DNA of 64,000 nt, from assembly GCA_020634565.1 (NCBI GenBank), contig JACKBN010000001.1, forward strand, positions 186,001 to 250,000. The letters run 5' to 3'. The translations under genes and the position numbers were made by a program. Shown here piece after piece: positions 42,994-51,329 of this stretch (position 1 is its first letter; every line of letters starts with the position of its first letter). This DNA is from Ardenticatenaceae bacterium. Its GTDB lineage: Bacteria; Chloroflexota; Anaerolineae; Promineifilales; Promineifilaceae. A model generated the notes under the pieces. It did no database searches. It was not told the DNA's origin and saw nothing but the letters and a program-made list of their open reading frames with translations.

Positions 42994-45093
42994 TTAATCG
43001 TGTTTACGGCCGTCGGCATGACATTGCGTACAGTTGCTGCCGTTGTAGCCATTTTCTTCCTTATGCTTGTCGTCCATTTCTTGCTGCGAATGGCAGTTGG
43101 TACAGGTCCAGCTCGACGTATTGCCGCCCGGATGGCAGGAGGCACAGTTGTTGTTCGCCCCACCGTGCCCGGTCGGGAATGAGTGATTAAACGATGCACC
43201 CGAGAACGTGTCCGTATTGTGACAGTCTGAACATTGCCCCGCAAAGTGATTCGGCGGCGGGGTGTGGCAAGACGCGCAGTCCGTCAAACCCGTGTGGTTA
43301 AAGCTGGCATTTTTGAAGTTGCCTGTATCCTGATGACAGGTGCTACACGCCCCTGCAAAATGGTTGGCGGGTGCACTGTGACAGGCCGAACAATCTTGCC
43401 CGCCAATCGTGGAATGGTTGAAGTTGGCGTTCTTGAAGTTGCCGGTGTCCTGGTGACAGGCCGAGCAGGCACCGCCCCAATGATTGGCTGGCGCGCTATG
43501 GCAAGCGCCACAATCCGTGCCGCCAATGGTTGAGTGGTTGAAGTTGGCATTTTTGAAGTTGCCCGTGTCCTGATGGCAGGCATTACACGCCCCAGCGTAA
43601 TGATTTGCTGGCGCACCGTGACAAGCCGAACAGTCCGTGCCGCCAATCGTCGAGTGATTAAAGTTGGCGTTTTTGAAGTTGCCCGTGTCCTGATGGCAGG
43701 CATTACACGCCCCGGCGTAATGGTTCGCCGGTGCCCCGTGACAGGCCGAACAATCCTGCCCGCCAATGGTGGCGTGATTGAAATTGACATTGCGGAAGTT
43801 GCCCGTGTCTTGATGGCAAGCCGTACAGGCACCCGCATAGTGATTGGCAGGCGCACTATGGCAAGCCGCGCAATCCTGTCCGCCAATCGTTGAGTGGTCG
43901 AAAACGGCATTGCGGAAGTTGCTGGTATCCGAATGACAGGCGGAACAAGCGCCTGCCCAATGGTTCGCCGGAGCGCTGTGGCAAGCCGCACAATCCTGAT
44001 TGCCAATCGTGGCATGATTAAAAACGGCGTTGGCAAAGTTACTGGTATCCGAATGACAGGCGGAACAAGCGCCTGCCCAGTGGTTGGCTGGCGGCGTATG
44101 GCAGCCCGCGCAATCCTGCGTGCCGATGGTGTCGTGGTTGAAAACGGCGTTGGCGAAGTTGTCCGTATCGCTGTGACAGGCGGAACAAGCGCCCGCAAAG
44201 TGATTTTCTGGCGGCGTGTGGCAGTTGGCACAATCCTGGTTGCCCATCAAGCTGTGGTCGAAGGAAACGGCCGTCCACTCCGTCACACTATGGCAAGCCG
44301 TACAATCCGTGCCAAACTGGCCTTCATGCGGTTCGTCTTTGGCATGACAGCTCACACAATCGACGGGCGTGCCCTTATAGGTGCTGCCGGTATGGCAATT
44401 GCTGCATTTCAGGTTGTCATGACCGCCGGTCAGCGGGAAGAAATCGTGCTCTAGCGAGCCTTCAGGAAAGGGCACATCCAGCGGATTGTCTAGACTGATA
44501 GGAATACCATCAGCCTCGCTGTCTTCCGGCTGGCTCATTTCATCATCCGCCAGTCGAGACAAATCGGTATCAATCGCGGCAATGTCCGCAATAGATGTGG
44601 GATCGGGATTGCTCAGCGCAATTTGCAGTTCGGTTAATTTGTCGAGAAGGTTGGTAACGGCCGTTGCTAACTCCGCCCCATCACCATCCACCAGTTCCAG
44701 CCCATCCAGCAAGGCCAGCGTACGCTCTGTGAGCAGAAGCAAGCGCTGTTTAAGCGCAGGTTGGGCCTCGGCGGGAGCCAGCTCAATGGCGTTGATGGCC
44801 TGGTTAAACGCATTGTCCAGGTAAGCCAGCGCCAAACGCTGATTGGCGCTGCCCAACAGCAGTTCCAGGTTGTCAACCCGCCGCTCTAGCAAATCAAGCA
44901 GCGAATTGGCCCGTGGTTCGCCAGCACGAACCAGCCGGTTCAACCAGAGCTGCTCCGCGTTGGTCTGACCACGGAAAAAACGATCACCGGGCACATAAGG
45001 TCCACTGCGCGCTACAGAAAAGGAAACTGCACCGCCGACAATATCAATGAATAAAAAAAGTGCTAAGAGGATAATCAGGATTCTTCTTAACAT
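42994..45093 (-). CDS. Multiheme c-type cytochrome with 24 CxxCH motifs
   Basis: This 699-aa exported protein starts with a signal anchor (ILIILLALFLFIDIVGG), followed by a helical region of about 180 residues, and then haem-rich repeats. I count 24 CxxCH motifs. The middle is a tandem array with a 40-residue unit such as ACSACHSDT, NFANAVFNH, TIGNQDCAACH, APANH, each unit holding two CxxCH and extra His as possible sixth ligands. A protein with so many closely packed haems acts as a wire for electrons across the envelope or to the outside. It ends a minus-strand operon of redox genes. The AACGGCCGTT motif is nearly absent inside the array. Confidence 0.9.
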   Translation of the reverse strand: MLRRILIILLALFLFIDIVGGAVSFSVARSGPYVPGDRFFRGQTNAEQLWLNRLVRAGEPRANSLLDLLERRVDNLELLLGSANQRLALAYLDNAFNQAINAIELAPAEAQPALKQRLLLLTERTLALLDGLELVDGDGAELATAVTNLLDKLTELQIALSNPDPTSIADIAAIDTDLSRLADDEMSQPEDSEADGIPISLDNPLDVPFPEGSLEHDFFPLTGGHDNLKCSNCHTGSTYKGTPVDCVSCHAKDEPHEGQFGTDCTACHSVTEWTAVSFDHSLMGNQDCANCHTPPENHFAGACSACHSDTDNFANAVFNHDTIGTQDCAGCHTPPANHWAGACSACHSDTSNFANAVFNHATIGNQDCAACHSAPANHWAGACSACHSDTSNFRNAVFDHSTIGGQDCAACHSAPANHYAGACTACHQDTGNFRNVNFNHATIGGQDCSACHGAPANHYAGACNACHQDTGNFKNANFNHSTIGGTDCSACHGAPANHYAGACNACHQDTGNFKNANFNHSTIGGTDCGACHSAPANHWGGACSACHQDTGNFKNANFNHSTIGGQDCSACHSAPANHFAGACSTCHQDTGNFKNASFNHTGLTDCASCHTPPPNHFAGQCSDCHNTDTFSGASFNHSFPTGHGGANNNCASCHPGGNTSSWTCTNCHSQQEMDDKHKEENGYNGSNCTQCHADGRKHD
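43290..44262 (-). repeat. 120-bp tandem repeat array coding for diheme units
   Basis: Eight or so units of 120 bp in the 24-heme gene are so alike that neighbouring units can be superposed by eye. Each encodes 40 residues with two CxxCH motifs. The middle units (TGTCC TGATGGCAGG region) are the most alike, which fits recent expansion by slippage or unequal recombination. Confidence 0.85.
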
Positions 45094-45167
45094 AATGCCT
45101 TTTCTCCGCTACTGCTTACGTCTGTTCCAATACGATAAATAAAATGATTGCTAATACAGTCCTACAG

Positions 45168-46505
45168 TCAGATTTGAGCAGGTTCCGGCAAGATCGATTG
45201 CCAAAAATCCGTCAGGCAGCGACGCATCCGAGGACCACCAGCGCTGAGTTCTTCATACATATTGCCAACATTTACTTCGTGCTCAATCAGGTAGCGCAGC
45301 GAGTCGGTGAGGCTTTGCTCGCCAATGACCAACGCGCCAACCAGATAATCGCCACTGAGCACCAGGCGAATGGTGTTGTCGTTTTCGGCAGCCCAGGCAC
45401 TGCGATACGGCCGTGGGTGCGTGTACCAAACTTCGCTGGAGCCACGCGAGACATGCTGCAAAATTTGTGGCTCGTCAGCGTCGGCTTCGCGCCGGGGGTT
45501 AATTTGCCCCATGGTGGTAATGTGCAGGCCAAAGAGCAAACAGGCGTTGAACGGGCTGCCCTTTTCGTATTCGTAGGGCTGACCGACCATGTTCAGGCCG
45601 GCGGCATTGCCTTCAGCCACGGCGCTGGGCCAGAGGATGTCCAGCATGTGCTTCTCCGTCCAGCGGTCATACACCTGGGCGCAGTCACCGGCAGCGTAAA
45701 CGTTGGGCACATTGGTTTGCAGGCGCTCATTCACCAGAATAGCCCGGTCGATGGCGATGGGGCTGTTGGCCACCACGTCGATCAGCGGCTTCACGCCAAT
45801 GGCCACGCCGACCAGATCGCATTTAAATTCGTTGCCGTCTTTCAGGCGCACGCCGCGCACGCGCCCCTTGCGGTCGCCCAAAATTTCCACGGCTTCGGTG
45901 TTGTAGTGGATGTGCACGTGGTGGGCTTTCATCTTCTTTTCCAGCAGGGCAGCTTCCTCATCGTTAAATACTTGCCCCCAGAGACGATCCCGGCGCAAAA
46001 AGTAGTGGGTGTCGATGCCACGATGGGTAAGCCCTTCGGTGAGTTCTAGGGCAGTAATACCCCCGCCAATCACCACGGCGCGGCGGGCGCGACGGGTCTT
46101 CTTCACCAATTCTTTGGTGCCATCGAGGGTGTCCAGGTAGACCACGCCATCCAGTTCGGAGCCAGCGTAAGGTGGTGGGGTGGCTCTGGCGCCAGTGGCA
46201 ATGAGCAGGCGATCGTAGGTGAGAGAACGGCCGTCTGCCAACCATACCTCTTGCCGCTCTACATCCAAACTCGCCGCCTCGCCCAGCACCAAATTGATGC
46301 CCCATTCCTCATACCAGTCGAGGGTGCGCGCCATGATTTGCTCCGGCGGCACCTCTTTGATGAGCACATAGGCCAGGCCAGGGCGAGAATACATCGGGTA
46401 CGGTTCGGCCGTGAGGATGATGATTTCCCCAGCCGCGTCGTTTTGCCGGATGGTTTGGGCCGCGGTGGCGCCTGCTGCGCCGTTGCCAATAATCACATAG
46501 CGCAT
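45168..46505 (-). CDS. FAD-dependent NAD(P) oxidoreductase
   Basis: This 445-aa protein belongs to the pyridine-nucleotide-disulfide oxidoreductase fold. The FAD dinucleotide motif is at the N-terminus (MRYVIIGNGAAGATAAQTIR), an ATG region follows at LLIATGARAT, the NAD(P) motif is AVVIGGGITALELTEGL, and VYAAGDCAQVYD contacts FAD. It resembles the reductase part of NirB and rubredoxin reductases, without redox-active disulfide Cys. It starts 5 nt after the ferredoxin gene. Together they can pass electrons between NAD(P)H and the cytochromes (inference). Confidence 0.88.
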   Translation of the reverse strand: MRYVIIGNGAAGATAAQTIRQNDAAGEIIILTAEPYPMYSRPGLAYVLIKEVPPEQIMARTLDWYEEWGINLVLGEAASLDVERQEVWLADGRSLTYDRLLIATGARATPPPYAGSELDGVVYLDTLDGTKELVKKTRRARRAVVIGGGITALELTEGLTHRGIDTHYFLRRDRLWGQVFNDEEAALLEKKMKAHHVHIHYNTEAVEILGDRKGRVRGVRLKDGNEFKCDLVGVAIGVKPLIDVVANSPIAIDRAILVNERLQTNVPNVYAAGDCAQVYDRWTEKHMLDILWPSAVAEGNAAGLNMVGQPYEYEKGSPFNACLLFGLHITTMGQINPRREADADEPQILQHVSRGSSEVWYTHPRPYRSAWAAENDNTIRLVLSGDYLVGALVIGEQSLTDSLRYLIEHEVNVGNMYEELSAGGPRMRRCLTDFWQSILPEPAQI

Positions 46506-46510
46506 CTTAT

Positions 46511-46828
46511 TTAATCTCCACTGGCCATTTCACCCATCTGGGTGGCAAAACGATCCATGACGATGACGTGGGCCTGGGTTTCCCAGCGCAGCGTGCCGCG
46601 CGGGCAAACGTTGACGCAGTTGCCGCAGCTAATACAGGCTGCATCGCTAACGGGCAGACCCTGCCGCGCATAATCACGCACGGGGATGCCGACCGGGCAG
46701 TTGTAGCCACAAATGCCACACTGAACGCAGCGGCTGGCGTCCGCCACCACGCGCCCCAGCTGAATCATGGCTTCGGGAACGGCCGTTTCATCCTTTTTTC
46801 GTTTTCGCAATGCATCCAAAAAACTCAT
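46511..46828 (-). CDS. 2x[4Fe-4S] ferredoxin-like protein
   Basis: This 105-aa protein holds two classical cluster motifs: CVQCGICGYNCP and CISCGNCVNVCPRG, with a 16-residue loop between them. It is a small soluble electron carrier and lacks a signal peptide. The start region MSFLDALRKRKKDETAV is charged. Position between the 18-heme cytochrome and the FAD oxidoreductase suggests it carries electrons between flavin and the membrane. The short tail may mediate docking. Confidence 0.92.
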   Translation of the reverse strand: MSFLDALRKRKKDETAVPEAMIQLGRVVADASRCVQCGICGYNCPVGIPVRDYARQGLPVSDAACISCGNCVNVCPRGTLRWETQAHVIVMDRFATQMGEMASGD

Positions 46829-46869
46829 GCAACATCCTTTTCCTGCGCTAGCTTCAGTGTGTAAGTGTC

Positions 46870-46955
46870 GAGATTTAGCGATTGGTAACGGGTAATCTGT
46901 TTTAGTAATTGAGTAATTAAGTAATTTGGCAAATTACCCAATTACCCAATTGCCT
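46870..46955. repeat. TTGGTAATTGAGTAATT-type intergenic repeat
   Basis: The gap between the 18-heme and ferredoxin genes is a chain of GTAATTnnG/nAATTACCC words (GTAATTGAGTAATTAAGTAA and the inverted CAAATTACCCAATTACCC), able to form a hairpin. A similar word set occurs after the first cupredoxin gene near 8430-8470. It probably belongs to a dispersed repeat family. No gene is present. Confidence 0.6.
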
Positions 46956-46956
46956 A

Positions 46957-48450
46957 TTAATCATCATCTTCCTCAGCCTCATGCCCCGTTGGATGGCAAG
47001 AAGCGCAGTCCATCAGCTCAGCCTGGGTGAGATTCAGCTCGTCATGTTCGTCCACCATCTCTGCCAGATTATGTTCGTGGCAAGTGGTGCAGTCGTACTG
47101 AGTGTAGCTGGTGCTGGTGTGGCAGGCGGTGCATTCCAGAGTACCCTGCTCGCCGTGGTCGAGCGGGAAGGTGTGCTGGCGCAGTTGGGCCGGCAGCCAG
47201 CCCTCTACCGTGTGGCAGTTGGCGCAGTCGGTGCCAAAAATGCCAAAATGAATTTCTGGCTCGGCGTGGCAGGCCACGCACTCTTTCGGCGTGCCCTGGA
47301 ACACCTGGTTCACGTGGCAGGCGGTGCATTCAACGGTGGCGTGCTGCCCATCCAGCGCGAAGACGGTGGCGTGATCAAAGTTGGCCATGCTGTCCAGCCC
47401 ATCGTGGCAATCCTGGCAGGCGGGGCCAAACAGGGCAATGTGCTCGGTCATGAAGGTAGGAACGGCCGTTCCATGACACCCTTCACACGTCGCATCTTTC
47501 ACCTGGATCGGCTCCTCGCCCGTGTGGCAGTGGGTACAGGCCAGCGCACTGCCGTTAAAATCTTCCATGTGTTGCGCCAGGCTAAAGCTGGTCGTGCGTT
47601 CGTGGTCGAATGGGGCATCGTCAAACTTGGCCGGTTGCCAGGCAACCGTGGCATGGCATTCGGCGCAGTCGGTGCCAAACATCGCCTGATGCGCTTCTGG
47701 CTCGGCATGGCAAGCCACACATTCATGCGGCGTGCCTTCAAATTCGCCGCCCGCGTGGCAATTTTCGCAACTCGTGGTTTCGTGGGCGCCGGTCAGGGCA
47801 AACAGCTCGGCGTGCTGAGCCATGGTGAAGTCAGACATGCTGTCCAGCCCATCGTGACAGGTGAGGCAGTTGAGCCCGTACGCCTCCGCGTGTTCGGCCA
47901 TAAATTCGGCGTCCAGATCGCGGTGGCAGCTGTCGCAAGTGCTGTTTTCAATGGTGTAGCTCCCCTCATCAACGTGACAGTCGGCACAAGCGATTTCGGC
48001 ACTGACGCTTTTTACATCGTGGTGGGTGAGGGCAAAATTGGTCAGGCTGTGGTCAAAATCGGCGACAGCGGCCGTTTTTAAGTCATAGTCGTGCCCTTGA
48101 TGTTCCAGATGGCAGCTGCCGCACTGTGTGACGTCGGGTAAACGGCCGTGTAGGCCATCGCCCTCACGCTCGACAGCGATGTTTTCATGGCAATCCTGGC
48201 AGAGTGTGTCCTTCACCCCTTTGAATGGCTCGTGGCATTGGCCACAGTCGTCGGCAATGTCGGCATGGGACATGACATTGGCAATCGGTTCGCCACCGTG
48301 GTTGAGCGCGGACAGTTCGCCGGGGCTAAAGACGCGCCCGCCGGTAAAGTAGACCCAAATAGCCAAACCCACTCCCAAAATGAGGGTGGATGTCAGGGCA
48401 ACGGGTGAAAAAATGGGATGCTGGCGTTCGAGCCGTTTGTATTGTCTCAC
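46957..48450 (-). CDS. Multiheme c-type cytochrome with 18 CxxCH motifs
   Basis: This 497-aa protein has one N-terminal membrane anchor (LTSTLILGVGLAIWVYFTGG) and an outside domain with 18 CxxCH motifs by my count. Their context (DFDHSLTNFALTHHDVKS, CVACHAEPEAH, FGTDCAECH) is that of the cytochrome c3/NrfH-like families. Two larger blocks repeat (LTCHDGLDSM and CQDCHDGLDSM; PHECVACHAEPE and PKECVACHAEPE), so it arose by internal duplication. It starts with GTG and overlaps the stop of the membrane protein gene by GTGA, so both are coupled. It likely receives electrons from that protein. Confidence 0.9.
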   Translation of the reverse strand: MRQYKRLERQHPIFSPVALTSTLILGVGLAIWVYFTGGRVFSPGELSALNHGGEPIANVMSHADIADDCGQCHEPFKGVKDTLCQDCHENIAVEREGDGLHGRLPDVTQCGSCHLEHQGHDYDLKTAAVADFDHSLTNFALTHHDVKSVSAEIACADCHVDEGSYTIENSTCDSCHRDLDAEFMAEHAEAYGLNCLTCHDGLDSMSDFTMAQHAELFALTGAHETTSCENCHAGGEFEGTPHECVACHAEPEAHQAMFGTDCAECHATVAWQPAKFDDAPFDHERTTSFSLAQHMEDFNGSALACTHCHTGEEPIQVKDATCEGCHGTAVPTFMTEHIALFGPACQDCHDGLDSMANFDHATVFALDGQHATVECTACHVNQVFQGTPKECVACHAEPEIHFGIFGTDCANCHTVEGWLPAQLRQHTFPLDHGEQGTLECTACHTSTSYTQYDCTTCHEHNLAEMVDEHDELNLTQAELMDCASCHPTGHEAEEDDD

Positions 48451-49322
48451 TTAAACAAGCCTGCTCTAAAGTAAATGGTGGCAAAAACGTGCAGCCCGAC
48501 GGAAAAGAACAGCGTCAGGCCGAAGGGAATGTGCAAAATGTGCCAGATGCGCATCACACGGCGGGCGGCTTCCAGCATTTCCGTCTGGCGCTGGAGGTCG
48601 CGGCGGCGCGTGAGCATTTGACTGAGCTGTTGCTTTTGCTCAACGGCCAGCTGATCCATCTTCTTGAGTTCGCGTTTGAGACGACGTTGGTAGCGCCATT
48701 GGTAATACGAACGGCCCAAAATGGTAAGCAGCGGATTGCGCCCGCTTTGCCGTTCGCTTAGTTCCGCTACGATTTGCTGGACGCGCTCCGGTTTTTGCAG
48801 CTCAAACTGGTTGATCTGCTGGGAAATGGTGCCGATTTCGCGCTCCAACGACTGGCGCGAGGTGGTGACGCCGGAAATGGTGCGGGGCAGGGCTGTGTAC
48901 AGGTAACGCCCCATAAACCCACTGCCCACCACAATCAGGGTGAGGATGAAGCTAACCCCGGCCAGGCCACGAAATTGCAGCCCCGTGTGCATGAGCACCA
49001 TAAACGGCCCCACAATGCCGGTGACGATGTGCAGGGAGAGCCAGTAACGCACGGGACCGGCCCAGTTGAGCCAGCTGGTGCGCTTGCGCAAGCTGTATAG
49101 CGTCTCGGTCATCACCATGAGCAGGGTGCCGATGATGCCCAGGGAGTGGCCAAAGGGATGGCCACCTTTGGGCGTGGCGAGAATGTCGTAGGCGATGTAG
49201 ATGCCGCTGAGGACAATGACGAAAAAGAGACTGAGTTCGAGCTCATACGGCCGTACGGCCGTTTCGCCACTCGACGCAAAATCCTCTCGTCGAACAAATG
49301 AACTGGTTAAGCGTTTTTGCAT
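48447..49322 (-). CDS. b-type cytochrome-like membrane protein
   Basis: This 291-aa protein has four or five membrane helices. His residues lie in LSLHIVTGIVG, LMHTGLQFRG and HILHIPFGLTLFFSVGLH, spaced as expected for two b-haems. A long cytoplasmic coiled coil lies between helices (about residues 150-240, rich in Glu/Gln/Arg). The protein may be a quinone-oxidising or quinone-reducing anchor for the 18-heme cytochrome. I cannot assign it to a named family. The ATG was placed 8 nt after the previous gene with GAGG in front; a longer version would overlap that gene. Confidence 0.68.
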   Translation of the reverse strand: MQKRLTSSFVRREDFASSGETAVRPYELELSLFFVIVLSGIYIAYDILATPKGGHPFGHSLGIIGTLLMVMTETLYSLRKRTSWLNWAGPVRYWLSLHIVTGIVGPFMVLMHTGLQFRGLAGVSFILTLIVVGSGFMGRYLYTALPRTISGVTTSRQSLEREIGTISQQINQFELQKPERVQQIVAELSERQSGRNPLLTILGRSYYQWRYQRRLKRELKKMDQLAVEQKQQLSQMLTRRRDLQRQTEMLEAARRVMRIWHILHIPFGLTLFFSVGLHVFATIYFRAGLFK

Positions 49323-49330
49323 AGGCTGCC

Positions 49331-50542
49331 TCAGACCACTTCCCAAATGTTGCGCAAGCGATCTTTGATGTCTTGCCGCTTTTGTTGATATTCAGATTCC
49401 GGAAGCTGGCCACTTTTGTAAGCATTGTCCAAATCAGCCAGGCTGAAGAGCAGCTGCCACCGTTCTGCCTTGTCAGTGCTGGCTCCGGCGGAGGTGGCCA
49501 GTTGGGGAACGGCCGTTGAAAGTTGGCCCGGTCGCAATAGCCGAAAAGACGTAAACATGACCAACAGCAAAATGCCCAGACTCAAAATCCAGTTGCTGGC
49601 AGAGGAAACAGCAAGGCTGTTTGACGGCGTTTGGACGGCCTCGGCTGCCGGACTAAAGGCGAGCGACAAAGTGCTGTCTGCCGCCAATTCCTGCTGGATA
49701 TATTGGCGCAGCACGCCGCGCTCGCCGATAGATTGGGTGTTTTCTTGCTGCCAACCAGCGTCGGCAAAGGCCAGGTCGTCGGGCACGCCAACCAGGACGC
49801 GGTTGGCAGGGTAAAGCAAGGTGCGAGACAAATCCAGTCCGGCAGCGGGCAGGCGGTAGCTCACGCGGAGGGTCAGGCTATTGGGGCCGGGTCGCAAAGG
49901 CACCGTATCGAGCCAACGGCCGTTTTGCTGCACCACCTCATTGGCCGGGAAATAGCCGCTGTTTGGCCCCATGCCGCGTTCGAAGGTGGGCGTTTGGGCG
50001 GCGCTGGGCAGGTCAATTTGCAAACCACCGGAATCGCCGCCAGTGAAAACGGCCGTGCCCGCATTGGCAAAGCTGTATAGTTCGCTAACCTGCACCTCTT
50101 GCCCCACCGCATTCAGGGAAATGGTGAGCTGGTCAATCCTGACAGTGGCAGGATCGCTGGTGGTTTCGTAAACGGTCAGGGATAAATCAAGCGGCTGTTC
50201 GCCAGACAAGCCAGCAATGTTGCTGCTAAAGGACAAATCCTCGTAGTGGGTGCTAACCATGTAGACCCAGTCAGCGGGCTTGTCGTTAAGGGTGAATTGG
50301 AAACGGCCGTTGGCGTCTAGCGTGGTGGTTAAGGTTTCGGTGGCCGTGTAGCTGCTGTTGTAAGCATGCAGGGTCACTTCGGTGCCTTCCGGGGCGGGAC
50401 CATCGGTTGTGCCATTATGCACCGTGCCGGTAATGCTGCCCGTCTGGCCCGATTGTGCCGCCACGGGCTGGCTAACAAAAATAAAGGCTAAAATTAAACA
50501 AAGTAAGCGTGTACGGTACAGCAGTCGAGTCGGACTACTCAT
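49331..50542 (-). CDS. Exported protein with Ig/carboxypeptidase-regulatory-like fold and C-terminal SHOCT-like tail
   Basis: This 403-aa protein has a signal peptide (LLCLILAFIFVSQPVAAQS), then a beta-sandwich like a carboxypeptidase regulatory domain (GSITGTVHNGTTDGPAPEGT, residues about 30-115). A second beta domain, one membrane helix (LSLGILLLVMFTSFRLL) and a cytoplasmic tail with a short helical pair (LADLDNAYKSGQLPESEYQQ) follow. It is the first gene of the redox operon. Its role may be assembly or anchoring of the extracellular cytochromes. No catalytic motif is visible. Confidence 0.7.
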   Translation of the reverse strand: MSSPTRLLYRTRLLCLILAFIFVSQPVAAQSGQTGSITGTVHNGTTDGPAPEGTEVTLHAYNSSYTATETLTTTLDANGRFQFTLNDKPADWVYMVSTHYEDLSFSSNIAGLSGEQPLDLSLTVYETTSDPATVRIDQLTISLNAVGQEVQVSELYSFANAGTAVFTGGDSGGLQIDLPSAAQTPTFERGMGPNSGYFPANEVVQQNGRWLDTVPLRPGPNSLTLRVSYRLPAAGLDLSRTLLYPANRVLVGVPDDLAFADAGWQQENTQSIGERGVLRQYIQQELAADSTLSLAFSPAAEAVQTPSNSLAVSSASNWILSLGILLLVMFTSFRLLRPGQLSTAVPQLATSAGASTDKAERWQLLFSLADLDNAYKSGQLPESEYQQKRQDIKDRLRNIWEVV

Positions 50543-51326
50543 AAAACGCCTCCCTTAAATTAATGCGGCAGAAAATGAAGGTGATCAGTTACCAGTTAGC
50601 AACCCTGGTAGAACTTAACCTGCGGGGAAATGATGGCGAAGGATAGATGCAGTTTAATTGGGGTTTCATATTCTGCTCCTAAACAAGAATCTGATTTTTC
50701 CAATACAAATACAAACTTCACTAGCAATACACTTTCTTCACGGCCACCGCTCCGCTCAAAAGCGGCGGCTTCTGCTTATTAAGTGAGCATTGTAATGAAA
50801 ACGTAACGACTGCCCGGCAAATTAGGACGATGGTACTACCGTTACGGCCGTTCATCGCGCTGGCTCAGTCTGGCCGATAACACGCAGGCCAGTATGGTAA
50901 ATAACGTCGCCACGACACTCCACATGCCCAGGCAAAGGTAAACAGTTGATGGTTGCATGGTTGCCTTCAGATTCTGTCAATGCAATCAGATAGCCACCCA
51001 TTTTGGTGACCTTGTCTCGTTAGTGTCAAAAATCCGCATCAGGTAACGGTCCAAATTATTTTTCGTAAAATTCGATTTTCGGCCACAATTTTTCCTCATA
51101 TTTCCCGATAAATACCAATATTTAAAGCCTACTTCTTTCTTAGAATTAGAAAGGCCAAGAATTTATTGTCGTCTGGGAGCCACGACACCATCATGACCAA
51201 CACAGTTCCAGCAGCCGCAGCAGCCACCTCCCAACGGCCGTAAATTCTGGGGAAAGCGATTATTTGGCGATCTTCTGCTTTCATTCCCACACACGCCAAC
51301 CGAGCAGTAAGCATGAAGGAGGTAGT
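50543..51326. other. Divergent intergenic region between the two cytochrome units
   Basis: This 784-bp gap separates the minus-strand redox operon from the plus-strand repeat cytochrome gene. It must contain the promoters of both. It also holds a possible 38-aa gene (described separately) and a GC-rich hairpin near 50748-50775 (GCCACCGCT with AGCGGCGGC). AT-rich stretches at 51040-51170 (TTATTTTTCGTAAAATT, AATTTTTCC) precede the cytochrome gene. I find no clear operator by eye. Confidence 0.6.
50842..50958 (-). CDS. Putative 38-aa single-pass membrane protein
   Basis: On the minus strand an ATG 6 nt after GAAGG opens a 38-codon frame with one hydrophobic helix (VVATLFTILACVLSARL), a polar N-terminus and a C-terminus SQRDERP whose last codons come from the ACGGCCGT palindrome. 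Size and layout fit small accessory subunits of respiratory complexes, and it lies beside the multiheme operon. There is no homology evidence, so it remains a candidate. Confidence 0.35.
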   Translation of the reverse strand: MQPSTVYLCLGMWSVVATLFTILACVLSARLSQRDERP

Positions 51327-51329
51327 ATG

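Noticed and set aside
43290..44262. CRISPR-like regular repeat spacing
   Set aside because: The 120-bp period is fully coding (40 residues with two CxxCH), has no unique spacers, and no cas genes are near.
45144..46049. 301-codon plus-strand open frame opposite the FAD oxidoreductase
   Set aside because: The minus strand encodes complete FAD and NAD(P) motifs. The opposite frame is low-complexity and has no RBS.
46981..48081. 366-codon plus-strand open frame opposite the 18-heme cytochrome gene
   Set aside because: It is the mirror of the CxxCH-rich gene: repeated TGCCACxxxTGC words give long open frames on the other strand. The minus-strand protein has a clear family, membrane anchor and coupling to its neighbour.
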